Source: JBOFMT01 sp051658525 (lineage in GTDB: Bacteria > Bacillota_I > Bacilli_A > Erysipelotrichales > Erysipelotrichaceae). From it: a DNA stretch of 42,800 nucleotides. The stretch spans positions 1 through 42,800 of the forward strand of contig JBOFMT010000036.1 of the NCBI GenBank assembly GCA_051658525.1, in the 5' to 3' direction. Within the stretch, counting starts at the first letter, position 1. Every line of letters starts with the position of its first letter. Positions 23,729 through 32,129 of the stretch are shown here, in pieces. Under the pieces are notes generated by a model. The model was not told the origin of the DNA and did not search any database. It saw nothing but the letters and a program-made list of their open reading frames with translations. Position numbers and translations under genes: made by a program.

Positions 23729-25102
23729 CTATTTTGAGCGTAAATGACAAGCTACCCAGTGATTTGGCTCAATTTCTTCCCATTTTGGTTCATCCGTTTT
23801 ACATTTATCAAAGCAATATTTACAACGTGTATGGAACTTACATCCTTTTGGAGGATTGATTGGAGATGGGATATCTCCTTCTAAGATTTCCAATTCTTTT
23901 CCTACCATATCAGTCGTAGGAATTGCGTTTAAAAGTGCCTCAGTATATGGATGTAGTGGGTTACGGAACATGTCTTCCCCCTCTGCTAATTCTACCATAT
24001 TTCCTAAGTACATAACACCAATGCGATCACTAATGTATTTAACAACACTTAAGTCATGGGTAATAAACAAGTATGTTAAGTTTTCTTGTTCTTTTAAGTC
24101 TTGCAACAAGTTGATGACCTGTGATTGAATCGACACATCAAGTGCAGATACTGCTTCATCACATACGATAAATTTAGGACGCAATGCAAGTGCACGTGCA
24201 ATCCCAATACGTTGACGTTGTCCCCCAGAGAACTGGTGAGGATAACGGTGAATGAAATAACGATCCAATCCACATTTTTCCATGATATCAATAACGTAGT
24301 CTTCTAATTCTTGTGAGTTCTTTTTAAACTTTTTATGAGCTACTAGTGCTTCAGAAATAATTTGTCCTACAGTTAAGCGAGGATTCAAAGAAGAATATGG
24401 ATCTTGGAAAATGATTTGAATGTCTTCACGTAATAAACGTAATTCACTTCCATGTAACATTCCCAAGTCAATCCCACCATCGCGATTTGCTTCTGCAGCT
24501 AAGAATTTTTCATCTTGGTTACAAGCAACACGTAGTGCATCTAGTTTTTGAATGGTTTCTTGACGCTTAGCAGCTACTGCACTTGCATCTTGTTGTTTGA
24601 ACTTCAATAGTTCTTCTTCCACACCTTGATTGTATTCTTCAATCAACAATGCTTTTACTTTTGCTAGATCACTTGCATACACAAGACCACCAGCTAAACG
24701 TGTGACATGTTCATAGTGTTTATGGAATTTATCATAGGATTTGGTATGGTGATCATCATGTTTTACATGCATCTTCGCTTCCAAATCGTTCATTTTCTTT
24801 ACATTGTTTTCTAAGTTTTTCAAAATACGAAGTACGTATTTTGGATTGAATTCATAGATACTACGACCATAATAAATCGTATTTCCATGTGTTTGCGGAT
24901 AAAGTTGTAATAACACACGTCCTAATGTAGATTTTCCACATCCGGACTCTCCAACCAAACCAAATGTTTCCCCAGCTTTGATTGCCATATCAATACCATC
25001 ATTGGCTTTGACCATTGGTGTCTCTCTTTGGAAAATAGAATTCTTTTTCAAAGGGAAATATTTTTTCAGGTTGGTTGTTTTAATTAAATATTCGTTAGCC
25101 AT
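23729..25102 (-). CDS. oppF: Oligopeptide ABC transporter ATP-binding protein OppF with a large insertion
   Basis: ATPase of the peptide importer, with Walker A GESGCGKST (51-59), Q-loop IIFQDPYSSLNPR (Gln233), signature FSGGQRQRIGIARAL, Walker B FIVCDEAVSALD, switch histidine in FITHDLSVVKY, and the C-terminal Opp/Dpp domain with CKFHTRCKYCFDKC (cysteines that bind an Fe-S or zinc centre in Dpp relatives). At 457 aa it exceeds the usual ~310-330 aa. Between Walker A and the Q-loop, residues ~85-218 are an extra helical, charged segment with a His-rich patch (HVKHDDHHTKSYDKFHKHYEH split by few residues). The remainder aligns well on both sides, so it is an insertion and not a frameshift. One bp separates it from oppD. 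Confidence 0.92.
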   Translation of the reverse strand: MANEYLIKTTNLKKYFPLKKNSIFQRETPMVKANDGIDMAIKAGETFGLVGESGCGKSTLGRVLLQLYPQTHGNTIYYGRSIYEFNPKYVLRILKNLENNVKKMNDLEAKMHVKHDDHHTKSYDKFHKHYEHVTRLAGGLVYASDLAKVKALLIEEYNQGVEEELLKFKQQDASAVAAKRQETIQKLDALRVACNQDEKFLAAEANRDGGIDLGMLHGSELRLLREDIQIIFQDPYSSLNPRLTVGQIISEALVAHKKFKKNSQELEDYVIDIMEKCGLDRYFIHRYPHQFSGGQRQRIGIARALALRPKFIVCDEAVSALDVSIQSQVINLLQDLKEQENLTYLFITHDLSVVKYISDRIGVMYLGNMVELAEGEDMFRNPLHPYTEALLNAIPTTDMVGKELEILEGDIPSPINPPKGCKFHTRCKYCFDKCKTDEPKWEEIEPNHWVACHLRSK

Positions 25103-25103
25103 C

Positions 25104-26087
25104 TTAAATATCTCCTTTCTTTACTGGATAGAAGCAACGGATAAAGTGTCCTGGACTTACTTCTTCTAGTTCTGGTGCAGTTGCACGGCATTTATCCGTT
25201 GCATACTTACAACGAGGAGCAAATTTACATCCTTCAGGCAAATTAAGTGGATGTGGTACCGAACCTGGAATCGCATCCAAGCGTTCATCTTTAGCAGAGT
25301 TTAATCGAGGAATCGATGTCAACAAACCAACCGTATAAGGATGAAGGAAATCATCGTTACGGAAAATTTGATCACATGTAGCACTTTCAATTACTTGTCC
25401 ACAGTACATAACGGCAATATCATCAGCCATTTGGTTGATAACACCCAAGTCATGCGTGATGAACATGATTGAAGTTCCTAACTCCGCTTTCAAGTCATTC
25501 ATTAGTTTTAGAATTTGAGCTTGAATCGTAACATCCAATGCTGTTGTAGGTTCATCAGCAATTAATAGTTTCGGACGACATGCAAGTGCCATCGCGATCA
25601 TTACACGTTGTCTCATCCCTCCAGATAATTGGAATGGATAAGAGAAACAAATTTTTTCAGGATTAGGAATTTTAACACTTGCTAAAATTTCAATCGAACG
25701 TTTTTGCGCTTCTTTTTTACTTAATCCTTGGTGTAACATCAAAACTTCAGAGATTTGACGATTTACCGTAAAGATTGGATTTAAAGAAGTCATTGGCTCT
25801 TGGAAAATCATCGAAATAGAATTCCCACGAATATCGGATAATTCTTTATCTGATAAACTTGAAATTGTTTTTCCTTCAAAAATGATTTCTCCGTCAAAAA
25901 TCTTTTGGTTGTGTTCAAACAACTTTAAGATACTCATCGCCGTTTGACTTTTCCCAGAACCTGATTCTCCAACGACACCTAGGGTACGCCCTTCCTCAAT
26001 GGAAAGCGTTACCCCGTTTACGGCTTTGATCAAACCGCGTTTGGTCGTGAAGTATGTATGTAAGTTGTTAATTTCTAGTAATTTCAT
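25104..26087 (-). CDS. oppD: Oligopeptide ABC transporter ATP-binding protein OppD
   Basis: A 327-aa ATPase of normal size. Walker A GESGSGKSQT, Q-loop MIFQEPMTSLNP, signature LSGGMRQRVMIAMAL, Walker B LLIADEPTTALD and the switch histidine in FITHDLGVINQMADD. The C-terminal Opp/Dpp domain has CKFAPRCKYATDKC. Unlike OppF it has no insertion. It lies 8 bp after oppC and 1 bp before oppF. Confidence 0.95.
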   Translation of the reverse strand: MKLLEINNLHTYFTTKRGLIKAVNGVTLSIEEGRTLGVVGESGSGKSQTAMSILKLFEHNQKIFDGEIIFEGKTISSLSDKELSDIRGNSISMIFQEPMTSLNPIFTVNRQISEVLMLHQGLSKKEAQKRSIEILASVKIPNPEKICFSYPFQLSGGMRQRVMIAMALACRPKLLIADEPTTALDVTIQAQILKLMNDLKAELGTSIMFITHDLGVINQMADDIAVMYCGQVIESATCDQIFRNDDFLHPYTVGLLTSIPRLNSAKDERLDAIPGSVPHPLNLPEGCKFAPRCKYATDKCRATAPELEEVSPGHFIRCFYPVKKGDI

Positions 26088-26095
26088 ATGGTCAC

Positions 26096-27946
26096 CTACT
26101 TCTCATTTGCTTTTGGATCTAATGCATCTCGCAATGCATCTCCAATTAAGTTGACACTCAACGCTGCAATTAATACAGCTAGAGCTGGTAAAATCCAACG
26201 CCACCAGTAGAACTCAATAACGGTTGAACTTTGTGCTCCAAACAACATATTACCCCAAGAAGGTTGTGGTGATTGTACCCCAAATCCTAAGAACGATAAT
26301 CCTGCTTCTGTAAGCATCGTACTAGCATACATAAGTGTCATGTTTACGATTGAAATATTCATAACATTTGGCATGATATGACGAATTACAATCGAACGCT
26401 CCTTGATTCCTAGTGCACGAGCAGCAAGAACAAAGTCTTTTTCACGTTCAATTAAGATTTGCGCACGAACCAAACGAGCAAGACCCGTCCAGCTTAATAA
26501 CCCTAGAATTACCATGATTAAGATCATACGTTGGTTCCCAGTTAAAGAATCAGCAACAAACGCAGATAACGTAATTACAAGTGGCATAAATGGAACAGAT
26601 GTGATAATCTCAGCAATACGCATTAAGAAGTTATCCACTTTTCCACCAACGAAACCAGCAATCATCCCAACCAACAATCCTAAGAAAGTAGAAATAATAA
26701 CTGCAATGATTCCGACTACCAAAGTAACTTTACCACCATGCATCAAACGTGTACATAAGTCACGTCCTAATTCATCGGTACCTAATAGGTATCCATTATT
26801 TCCCCAAGTTACGATTTCATTTGTTGATGTAATCGCGTAGTTTTGGAAGAAGTCTGTATAAACTCGTTCAATGCTTCCTGTATATTTAGTAGGAACTTCG
26901 GTTTCCCCAAGATCGTTAGCACCCCAGTTATAAACAGTACCACTTTCCCCGATCGCCACCAAAGAGTTTTTACCACCATCGATTGCAACAATTTTTTCTT
27001 CGATATTTGGAACCATTAACATTCCTTTATCGCTTGAACCCCATACATGGATTTGTCCTTGATCATCCAAAGCAATCCCCGTACGGAAACTCATTTTTAC
27101 GTCAACAACATTTACACTTCCATCCGTTAATTTCTCTGGAATGTTTGTAACATCGCTTCCGCGAACCCCAATGGTACGTACCGTACCATCATCTAATAGA
27201 AGAACCATATTGTAAGATGCAGTATCCGCACCAACAATACGTCCTTGAATGTCGACAGGAATAATGTCTAGTCCACTTGACTCAACACTTCCCCATACCC
27301 ACAATTCTTGTTTGTCAGTAAGTACCGCAGAGTATTGATCCCCTGCAAATACTTCTGTGATATTTGAAAGCATTAATGCTCCAGAAATTTCTGTTGGTAA
27401 TTCTGCTTGCAAGAAGTTGTTGTAACCCCATGCATAAATTTTACCATTTTCTGCTAGGGCAACTACATGGCGGTCTCCAGCAGCAACATCTTTAAATTTT
27501 ACCGATGCGATTTCTTTTGGGAAATCAAGAGTTCCATTTTGGTCAACTCCCCAACCTGTAAGTTTTCCATCATCCGTTAAAGCGATTGAAAAACTTACAC
27601 CAGAAGTGATTTTAACGATATTTTTATTTTTCAATTCTTTTGGTACACTCAAATATCCAACACCCGGCTGTAAGTTTTTCATTACCGGTTCGTTGTATAC
27701 GAAGTTAACTGGATTAAGAGCGGCTCCAATAAATGAGAATCCAAAAATAAAGACAAATCCAACAATCCCAATGATTGCCATTTTATTGCTTAAGAAGTTA
27801 CGAATAATAACTTGTGTTGGTGTAGTAATTGCTTCTTCTTCCAATGCACTCATACCCGTTTTTTGGCCATTTGGCATCAAAATACGTTTAAACATATTAA
27901 CGAAGGAAGTAAAAAAGCCAGTTTTTTGTTTCTTTGTTTCTTTCAT
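26096..27946 (-). CDS. oppC: Oligopeptide permease OppC with inserted seven-repeat RCC1-like beta-propeller
   Basis: A 616-aa permease, about twice normal OppC length (~300). Residues 1-55 are cytoplasmic, TM1 is at ~56-78, then comes an inserted domain at ~108-384. OppC resumes at LLGTDELGRDLCTRL (387-401), with five more helices and the EAA coupling loop (LAARALGIKERSIV, with RHIMPN). The insertion has seven repeats beginning near 110, 150, 197, 236, 281, 319 and 360. Each has the RCC1 pattern: a glycine-rich turn, a hydrophobic strand (such as HVVALAENGKIYAWG or SIALTDDGKLTGWG) and a W-G pair. That is one full seven-bladed propeller. By OppC topology the TM1-TM2 loop is extracellular, so the propeller should face outside. 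The reading frame is continuous. Substrate capture, docking of OppA, or surface binding are possible roles (inference). Confidence 0.9.
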   Translation of the reverse strand: MKETKKQKTGFFTSFVNMFKRILMPNGQKTGMSALEEEAITTPTQVIIRNFLSNKMAIIGIVGFVFIFGFSFIGAALNPVNFVYNEPVMKNLQPGVGYLSVPKELKNKNIVKITSGVSFSIALTDDGKLTGWGVDQNGTLDFPKEIASVKFKDVAAGDRHVVALAENGKIYAWGYNNFLQAELPTEISGALMLSNITEVFAGDQYSAVLTDKQELWVWGSVESSGLDIIPVDIQGRIVGADTASYNMVLLLDDGTVRTIGVRGSDVTNIPEKLTDGSVNVVDVKMSFRTGIALDDQGQIHVWGSSDKGMLMVPNIEEKIVAIDGGKNSLVAIGESGTVYNWGANDLGETEVPTKYTGSIERVYTDFFQNYAITSTNEIVTWGNNGYLLGTDELGRDLCTRLMHGGKVTLVVGIIAVIISTFLGLLVGMIAGFVGGKVDNFLMRIAEIITSVPFMPLVITLSAFVADSLTGNQRMILIMVILGLLSWTGLARLVRAQILIEREKDFVLAARALGIKERSIVIRHIMPNVMNISIVNMTLMYASTMLTEAGLSFLGFGVQSPQPSWGNMLFGAQSSTVIEFYWWRWILPALAVLIAALSVNLIGDALRDALDPKANEK

Positions 27947-27961
27947 GTTTTACGCCTCCTT

Positions 27962-28918
27962 CTAATCCAATTTGATACGTGGATCTACTAGTGCATATGT
28001 TAAGTCAGCAATGAAGTTCGTTGCTAAATATACAACTGCGTAGAATAAGTTCATAACGATAACAACCATAAAGTCACGTTGATTTAGGGCTTTAATTAAA
28101 ACGGTACCCAAACCATCCCATGCAAATACACGTTCTGTAATCATCGAACCTGTAAAGAGGGAACCAACTTGTGCAATAACTACCGTTACAACTGGAATCA
28201 GTGCATTACGGAAGGCATGAGAATAAATAACAACTTTTTCGCTCAACCCTTTAGAACGAGCCGTACGAATATAGTCTTGACTTAAAACATCCAACATTGC
28301 ATTACGCACATAACGAATGGTTGAAGCCAATGATACCACTACCAGTGTGGCAACAGGTAGCGTCAAATAGCGTGCCCAGCTAACCAAATCATTTGGATTG
28401 ATTGGCATCCCACCTGCTGGTACCCATTTGAGCTTTAAGGCAAAAATGTAGATCAAGCATAACCCGATAAAGAAGGTAGGTACACTCATCCCAACAAGGG
28501 AGAATACCTGCCAAAACTTATCGGTTATACCGTTTTTATGTATGGCGGATCGTATCCCCGCCATAATCGAGATAGTTAAGGAAATAATTAAAACGAAAAT
28601 ATTTAAAATAATGGTATTTTTAAGAGGACTCGCAATAACAGCTTTTACCTCTTTATTGTAAGCAGTAGAGTAACCTAGTTCCCCCTTGGACATATTAATA
28701 ATCCAACTTACATATTGTTCAGGCAAACTCTTGTCGAAGCCCATTTTTTGTACCATTTCTTCGTATTTTTGTTCATATTGCTCAGGTTTTGTGTTTGGTG
28801 GGATCATCAATTTTACTGGATCCCCTGGCATGGCCTTCATCAATCCAAACAGAATCAGTGAGATAACAAAAACTACTGGGATCAACGATAAGATTCGCTT
28901 AACGATATATTTCAACAT
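27962..28918 (-). CDS. oppB: Oligopeptide permease OppB
   Basis: A 318-aa permease with six predicted helices. It has the N-terminal IVKRILSLIPVVFVISLILF, FGLMKAMPGDP, the GLSEKVVIYSHAFRNALIPVV coupling (EAA) loop and the C-terminal DLTYALVDPRIKLD. It is the partner of OppC in the membrane channel and is of ordinary length, without extra domains. Separated from oppA by ~95 bp holding a stable hairpin, and from oppC by 15 bp. Confidence 0.95.
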   Translation of the reverse strand: MLKYIVKRILSLIPVVFVISLILFGLMKAMPGDPVKLMIPPNTKPEQYEQKYEEMVQKMGFDKSLPEQYVSWIINMSKGELGYSTAYNKEVKAVIASPLKNTIILNIFVLIISLTISIMAGIRSAIHKNGITDKFWQVFSLVGMSVPTFFIGLCLIYIFALKLKWVPAGGMPINPNDLVSWARYLTLPVATLVVVSLASTIRYVRNAMLDVLSQDYIRTARSKGLSEKVVIYSHAFRNALIPVVTVVIAQVGSLFTGSMITERVFAWDGLGTVLIKALNQRDFMVVIVMNLFYAVVYLATNFIADLTYALVDPRIKLD

Positions 28919-28939
28919 AGATTAATCTCCTTTCAATAC

Positions 28940-28968
28940 AAAGAGAATAGTGCGGCACTATCCTCTTT
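28940..28968 (-). other. Intercistronic hairpin between oppA and oppB
   Basis: AAAGAG, a G-T pair, ATAGTG, loop CCG, CACTAT and CTCTTT form a 13-bp stem on the minus strand. No T-run follows; the oppB ribosome site comes next. Such hairpins commonly protect the 3' end of binding-protein mRNA or partly terminate, giving more binding protein than permease. Confidence 0.75.
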
Positions 28969-29013
28969 TGTTGATATGAATCGAATACAGTATACTATTA
29001 TTTAAACTTAAAC

Positions 29014-30816
29014 TTATTTAAACTTAATTTTACAAATTAACTCTGACCAAGATTTCATAGGTCCTGTTTGAACATCAAATTCCAAATCAGCACTGTAGAA
29101 GTCAAAGTATGTATTTGCATAAATAGGAACTGTTGGTAACAATTCATTCCAACGAGTTTGGTATGCTAACCATGCAGCTGCATAGTCGTCTTTTTGTTCT
29201 GGATCCATGTTACGCATTGCTTCGATAGTAGCATCTAAGTAAGCATCAGAGATTTGTGTAGGGTTGTTTTGTGTTCCTGCGAAATCACTGTGGAAAGAAC
29301 CATAGTAAGGATCGTAAACTGGAGTAAAGCTTGTTGCCATATTGAACGTGTTATATTTACGATCAGCTCCTAATTTATATCCATCATAGTAGTTATCTAA
29401 TAGACCAGCAAAGTCTGTACGATCTAAGCTGAATTTTACCCCTACTTTAGGGTAGTTTTCTAAGAATGATACTTCAAGAGCATCGGTTACTGGATTGTTT
29501 TCTGTACCTAAGTGACGAATTTCAAGAACTTCCCCAGCTGCATTGTAACGGTAGTAATCAGTAGCACTTACCGCTTTCGTTGCATCCCAAGGTGTTGTTC
29601 CATCAGCTTCGTAAACCCACTCAGTTGTATCCAATTCCGTATTTGCATTGTCAATAGAGAATGCATAGTTTGGAAGTGCATCAACTTCAGCTTTGTTTAC
29701 TTGATACATCCATTGTGCTTTACCGTAGTCCCCATTTACTGTAGATCCGTATCCACCAAGCACGTTTTGGATTACTGTATCTTTATCGATAACATAAGCA
29801 ATTGCACGACGTACTGCTGCATCAGATGTAGCACCGAAGTCTGTAGCGATTGGAACGTTACCGTAACCATTACGAGAGTATTGAGAGAATGCTAAGTTTG
29901 AAGCAGCTTTCCCTTTTTCAATTTTTTCACCTTCAACAACACCAGCCAAGATGTGAGTTTCCCCAGCAACTAGGATGTCCATGTCAGTAGTTTGGTTGAT
30001 TGATTTTTGAACGATCGTACCGATTGTAGGTTTGTCCCCAGTCCAGTCACCAGCAAATTTTTCATTCAATTTCAATACAACTTGTCCATTTTCATAACTT
30101 TCGAACGTATAAGGTCCTGACGTTACTGTTGGACGGAAACGGAATTCACTAGCAACATCTTTTGTGTTAGCTACTAAATCTGTTCCCTCGATTGATGAAC
30201 CAGTGTCATCAGAAGAGATCGTAGCTCCTTCTGCATATACATGCATTGGAACAGGTGTAACTGCTACATAAGACCATTCGTAGAAGTATGGTAAGTTTTC
30301 AGCAGCGATTGTCAATGAGAATTTGCTGTCATCGATTAGTTTAACACCTTCGAATTTTCCAGCAGTTCCATCATGGTAACCAGCATATCCTACAAAAGAA
30401 TCCCCTGTAGAATCTACAGCACCTGCTTCAGACCACTCTTTACTAGCAGCCCAAAGTACTGAGAATACATAATCGTTTGCAGTGATTGCAGTTCCATCAC
30501 TCCACTCAAGTCCTGAGTTCAATGTGAATGTAAACGTTTTGTTTCCATCTGCATCTTCCTCATCCACCATTTCTTTAACAACAGTAGGGTTTACTAAGAA
30601 CGATCCCTCTTCGTCAGTTGAAACAGTTTCGTATCCGTGTAACAAGTCACGAACCCATTTGTCATAAGATGAATTGGTAAATCCTGCAACGAAATCACCG
30701 TTCATCTCTGGTGTACCAACGACTAATGTTTTGTCTGCTCCACTATTACTGCTACCACATGCAGTTAGTGAAAGAGTCATTAATCCGGCAACCAATAATG
30801 CCATTAATTTTTTCAT
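29014..30816 (-). CDS. oppA: Oligopeptide-binding lipoprotein OppA
   Basis: Extracellular solute-binding protein (family 5), 600 aa from this start. It has a lipoprotein signal peptide, MKKLMALLVAGLMTLSLTAC, with lipobox LTAC and the acylated Cys20, followed by a Gly/Ser linker. The mature part has the family features NSGLEWSDGTAITANDYVFS, TSGPYTFESYENGQ, and AVRRAIAYVIDKDTV. The frame is open to 30837, but GGAGGGAAAATTAAT precedes the ATG at 30816, and the signal peptide starts there. First gene of the opp operon, with its own strong promoter at 30858-30886. Confidence 0.95.
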   Translation of the reverse strand: MKKLMALLVAGLMTLSLTACGSSNSGADKTLVVGTPEMNGDFVAGFTNSSYDKWVRDLLHGYETVSTDEEGSFLVNPTVVKEMVDEEDADGNKTFTFTLNSGLEWSDGTAITANDYVFSVLWAASKEWSEAGAVDSTGDSFVGYAGYHDGTAGKFEGVKLIDDSKFSLTIAAENLPYFYEWSYVAVTPVPMHVYAEGATISSDDTGSSIEGTDLVANTKDVASEFRFRPTVTSGPYTFESYENGQVVLKLNEKFAGDWTGDKPTIGTIVQKSINQTTDMDILVAGETHILAGVVEGEKIEKGKAASNLAFSQYSRNGYGNVPIATDFGATSDAAVRRAIAYVIDKDTVIQNVLGGYGSTVNGDYGKAQWMYQVNKAEVDALPNYAFSIDNANTELDTTEWVYEADGTTPWDATKAVSATDYYRYNAAGEVLEIRHLGTENNPVTDALEVSFLENYPKVGVKFSLDRTDFAGLLDNYYDGYKLGADRKYNTFNMATSFTPVYDPYYGSFHSDFAGTQNNPTQISDAYLDATIEAMRNMDPEQKDDYAAAWLAYQTRWNELLPTVPIYANTYFDFYSADLEFDVQTGPMKSWSELICKIKFK

Positions 30817-30857
30817 ATTAATTTTCCCTCCTATCAACCTTTATTGATATTAAAAAC

Positions 30858-30886
30858 ATTATATACGATATTTTTACACAATGCAA
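30858..30886 (-). promoter_or_regulatory. Promoter of the opp operon
   Basis: Minus-strand TTGCAT (30881-30886), 17-bp spacer and TATAAT (30858-30863), about 42 bp before the oppA ATG. Confidence 0.85.
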
Positions 30887-30906
30887 TGATAATTAACATT
30901 TTTTTC

Positions 30907-30922
30907 ATGAAAATATTTTCAT
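30907..30922 (-). promoter_or_regulatory. Perfect 16-bp palindrome upstream of the opp promoter
   Basis: ATGAAAATATTTTCAT is its own reverse complement and lies ~20 bp upstream of the -35. The adjoining TATTTTCATAAATTT (30914-30928) matches the CodY box AATTTTCWGAAAATT at 12 of 15 positions. Peptide importers are CodY targets in other Bacillota. The region is very AT-rich, so chance is possible. Confidence 0.35.
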
Positions 30923-31022
30923 AAATTTTTGTTACTGAAAATAACTTACATTTTGGTGATAGATTTATCGCTAAATGAATCAATTTTCATCGTGAAATGA
31001 AGCGCATTGTTTCAAAGATAAA

Positions 31023-31046
31023 TAAAAAAAATAGGCCGTGACCTAT
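31023..31046 (-). terminator. Terminator after birA
   Basis: ATAGG-TCACGG-CCTAT stem followed by seven or more T on the minus strand, ~14 bp after the birA stop. The stem is short. Confidence 0.75.
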
Positions 31047-31059
31047 CTTGTTTTACCTA

Positions 31060-32019
31060 CTATTTTTTGGGGATAATACTAATCTCAGCACTCGTTAAAT
31101 GATGTAAGTTTTCTGCTTCATCTTTAACAAGCAAACCTCCATCCTCCTGGATATCCAATACATGGGCGTGATACTGTGTATAGCCTTGTTTCACGATAAC
31201 ATCTTTTCCAATAACCATGCTTGCATGACGATACTCTTCATGTAACTGCTCCATACTGTTTTTTGCCATCATCGTCGAAAACTCTCGTAATAGTTCAGCG
31301 ATAACTTGATTGCGCACGAGTTCTGTTGTTTCTACTAAACAGCCAGCCTTATGCATTAGTTCTTCAGCAAAGTCCTGTGTAGTAAGATTTAACCCAATTC
31401 CTACAATCAAGCGCCGAACTGCTTGTGTCTCGAAATTTGTATCAGCCTCGCATAAAATACCACATACTTTCTTTCCTTGATAATATAGATCATTGATCCA
31501 TTTAATTTCAAGGTCGATGCCAAACAAGCGTGATACTACACGACGAACAACTAAACTAGTATAGGCAGATACCATCGGTATGGCATACATTTGTAAGGTA
31601 TCATCTAAAATAATACTCATATAAATTCCAGTTTTTGCCGGAGAATAAAACGTACGATCCAACCGTCCTCGTCCTTTGGTTTGACTATTCGCAATAATAC
31701 ACGCTTTTCTTGCTTCCATACAGTATTGCTTCGCTAGATCGTTGGTAGACGTTACTTCATCATAGACCATGAGCTCATAAGAAAATGCCTGCTCTTTTAA
31801 ATAAGCTTGAATACTTGCTTTTGATAAACGATCTTCGGCTTTATTCATACGATATCCAAGTTTTGGATGCCCTTGTATTTGATAGCCCTCTTCTCGCAAC
31901 GTATGAATAGCCTTCCATACTTGTGTTCGATCAAGATTTAGTGTTTGTGCAATCCACGTTCCACTACAATAACTATGATTTGCTCGTTCCAAAACATACA
32001 ATACTTTGTCCTTTACCAT
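31060..32019 (-). CDS. birA: Bifunctional biotin-protein ligase BirA
   Basis: Activates biotin with ATP and attaches it to Lys109 of AccB. The protein (319 aa) has an N-terminal winged helix (residues ~1-60, with SGTWIAQTLNLDRTQVWKAIHTLREEGYQI), the catalytic domain with SQTKGRGRLDRTFYSP (biotin/ATP loop), GIYMSIIL, KWINDLYYQGKKVCGIL and a GIGLNL segment, and a C-terminal SH3-like domain. The DNA-binding domain implies it may also repress biotin genes, none of which are in the window. The frame is open to a TTG at 32034, but that lies in the GAGGGAGG ribosome site, so ATG at 32019 is chosen. Its promoter carries a FabT-like palindrome shared with the fatty-acid operon region. Confidence 0.94.
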   Translation of the reverse strand: MVKDKVLYVLERANHSYCSGTWIAQTLNLDRTQVWKAIHTLREEGYQIQGHPKLGYRMNKAEDRLSKASIQAYLKEQAFSYELMVYDEVTSTNDLAKQYCMEARKACIIANSQTKGRGRLDRTFYSPAKTGIYMSIILDDTLQMYAIPMVSAYTSLVVRRVVSRLFGIDLEIKWINDLYYQGKKVCGILCEADTNFETQAVRRLIVGIGLNLTTQDFAEELMHKAGCLVETTELVRNQVIAELLREFSTMMAKNSMEQLHEEYRHASMVIGKDVIVKQGYTQYHAHVLDIQEDGGLLVKDEAENLHHLTSAEISIIPKK

Positions 32020-32038
32020 AGTGTCCTCCCTCAAATAG

Positions 32039-32051
32039 TTTGATAATCAAA
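32039..32051 (-). promoter_or_regulatory. FabT-like operator at the birA start site
   Basis: TTTGATAATCAAA, identical to the 13-mer at 17880-17892. On the minus strand the 17-bp context AATTTGATTATCAAACT matches the streptococcal FabT consensus ANTTTGATTATCAAATT at 16 of 17 positions. It lies directly after the -10, across the expected +2 to +14 region, so a bound repressor would block birA transcription. Confidence 0.75.
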
Positions 32052-32059
32052 TTATCTAA

Positions 32060-32088
32060 AGTATAACAAACTTTCCTTTTAGGTTCAA
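32060..32088 (-). promoter_or_regulatory. Promoter of birA
   Basis: Minus-strand TTGAAC (32083-32088), 17-bp spacer and TATACT (32060-32065). It immediately precedes the FabT-like operator. Confidence 0.85.
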
Positions 32089-32105
32089 GATAGAAGTGAT
32101 CCTAC

Positions 32106-32129
32106 AAAAAAAAGCCAAGGTTGGCTTTT
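32106..32129 (-). terminator. Terminator of the licD-like operon
   Basis: AAAGCCAA and TTGGCTTT pair and are followed by eight T on the minus strand. The stem touches the stop codon of the small membrane protein gene. Confidence 0.88.

Noticed and set aside
26403..26840. Plus-strand ORF of 145 aa opposite oppC
   Set aside because: Antisense shadow of the permease, with no ribosome site or domain. The minus strand is a clear OppC sequence.
26096..27946. Assembly chimera or frameshift as explanation for the long OppC
   Set aside because: The frame is continuous through both junctions, TM1 and the TDELGRD part are both required for one permease, and base composition does not change visibly at the borders.
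29001..29025. Short direct repeats of AAACTTA at the oppA 3' end
   Set aside because: Three AT-rich copies spanning the stop codon; too short and simple to support a CRISPR or other repeat system.
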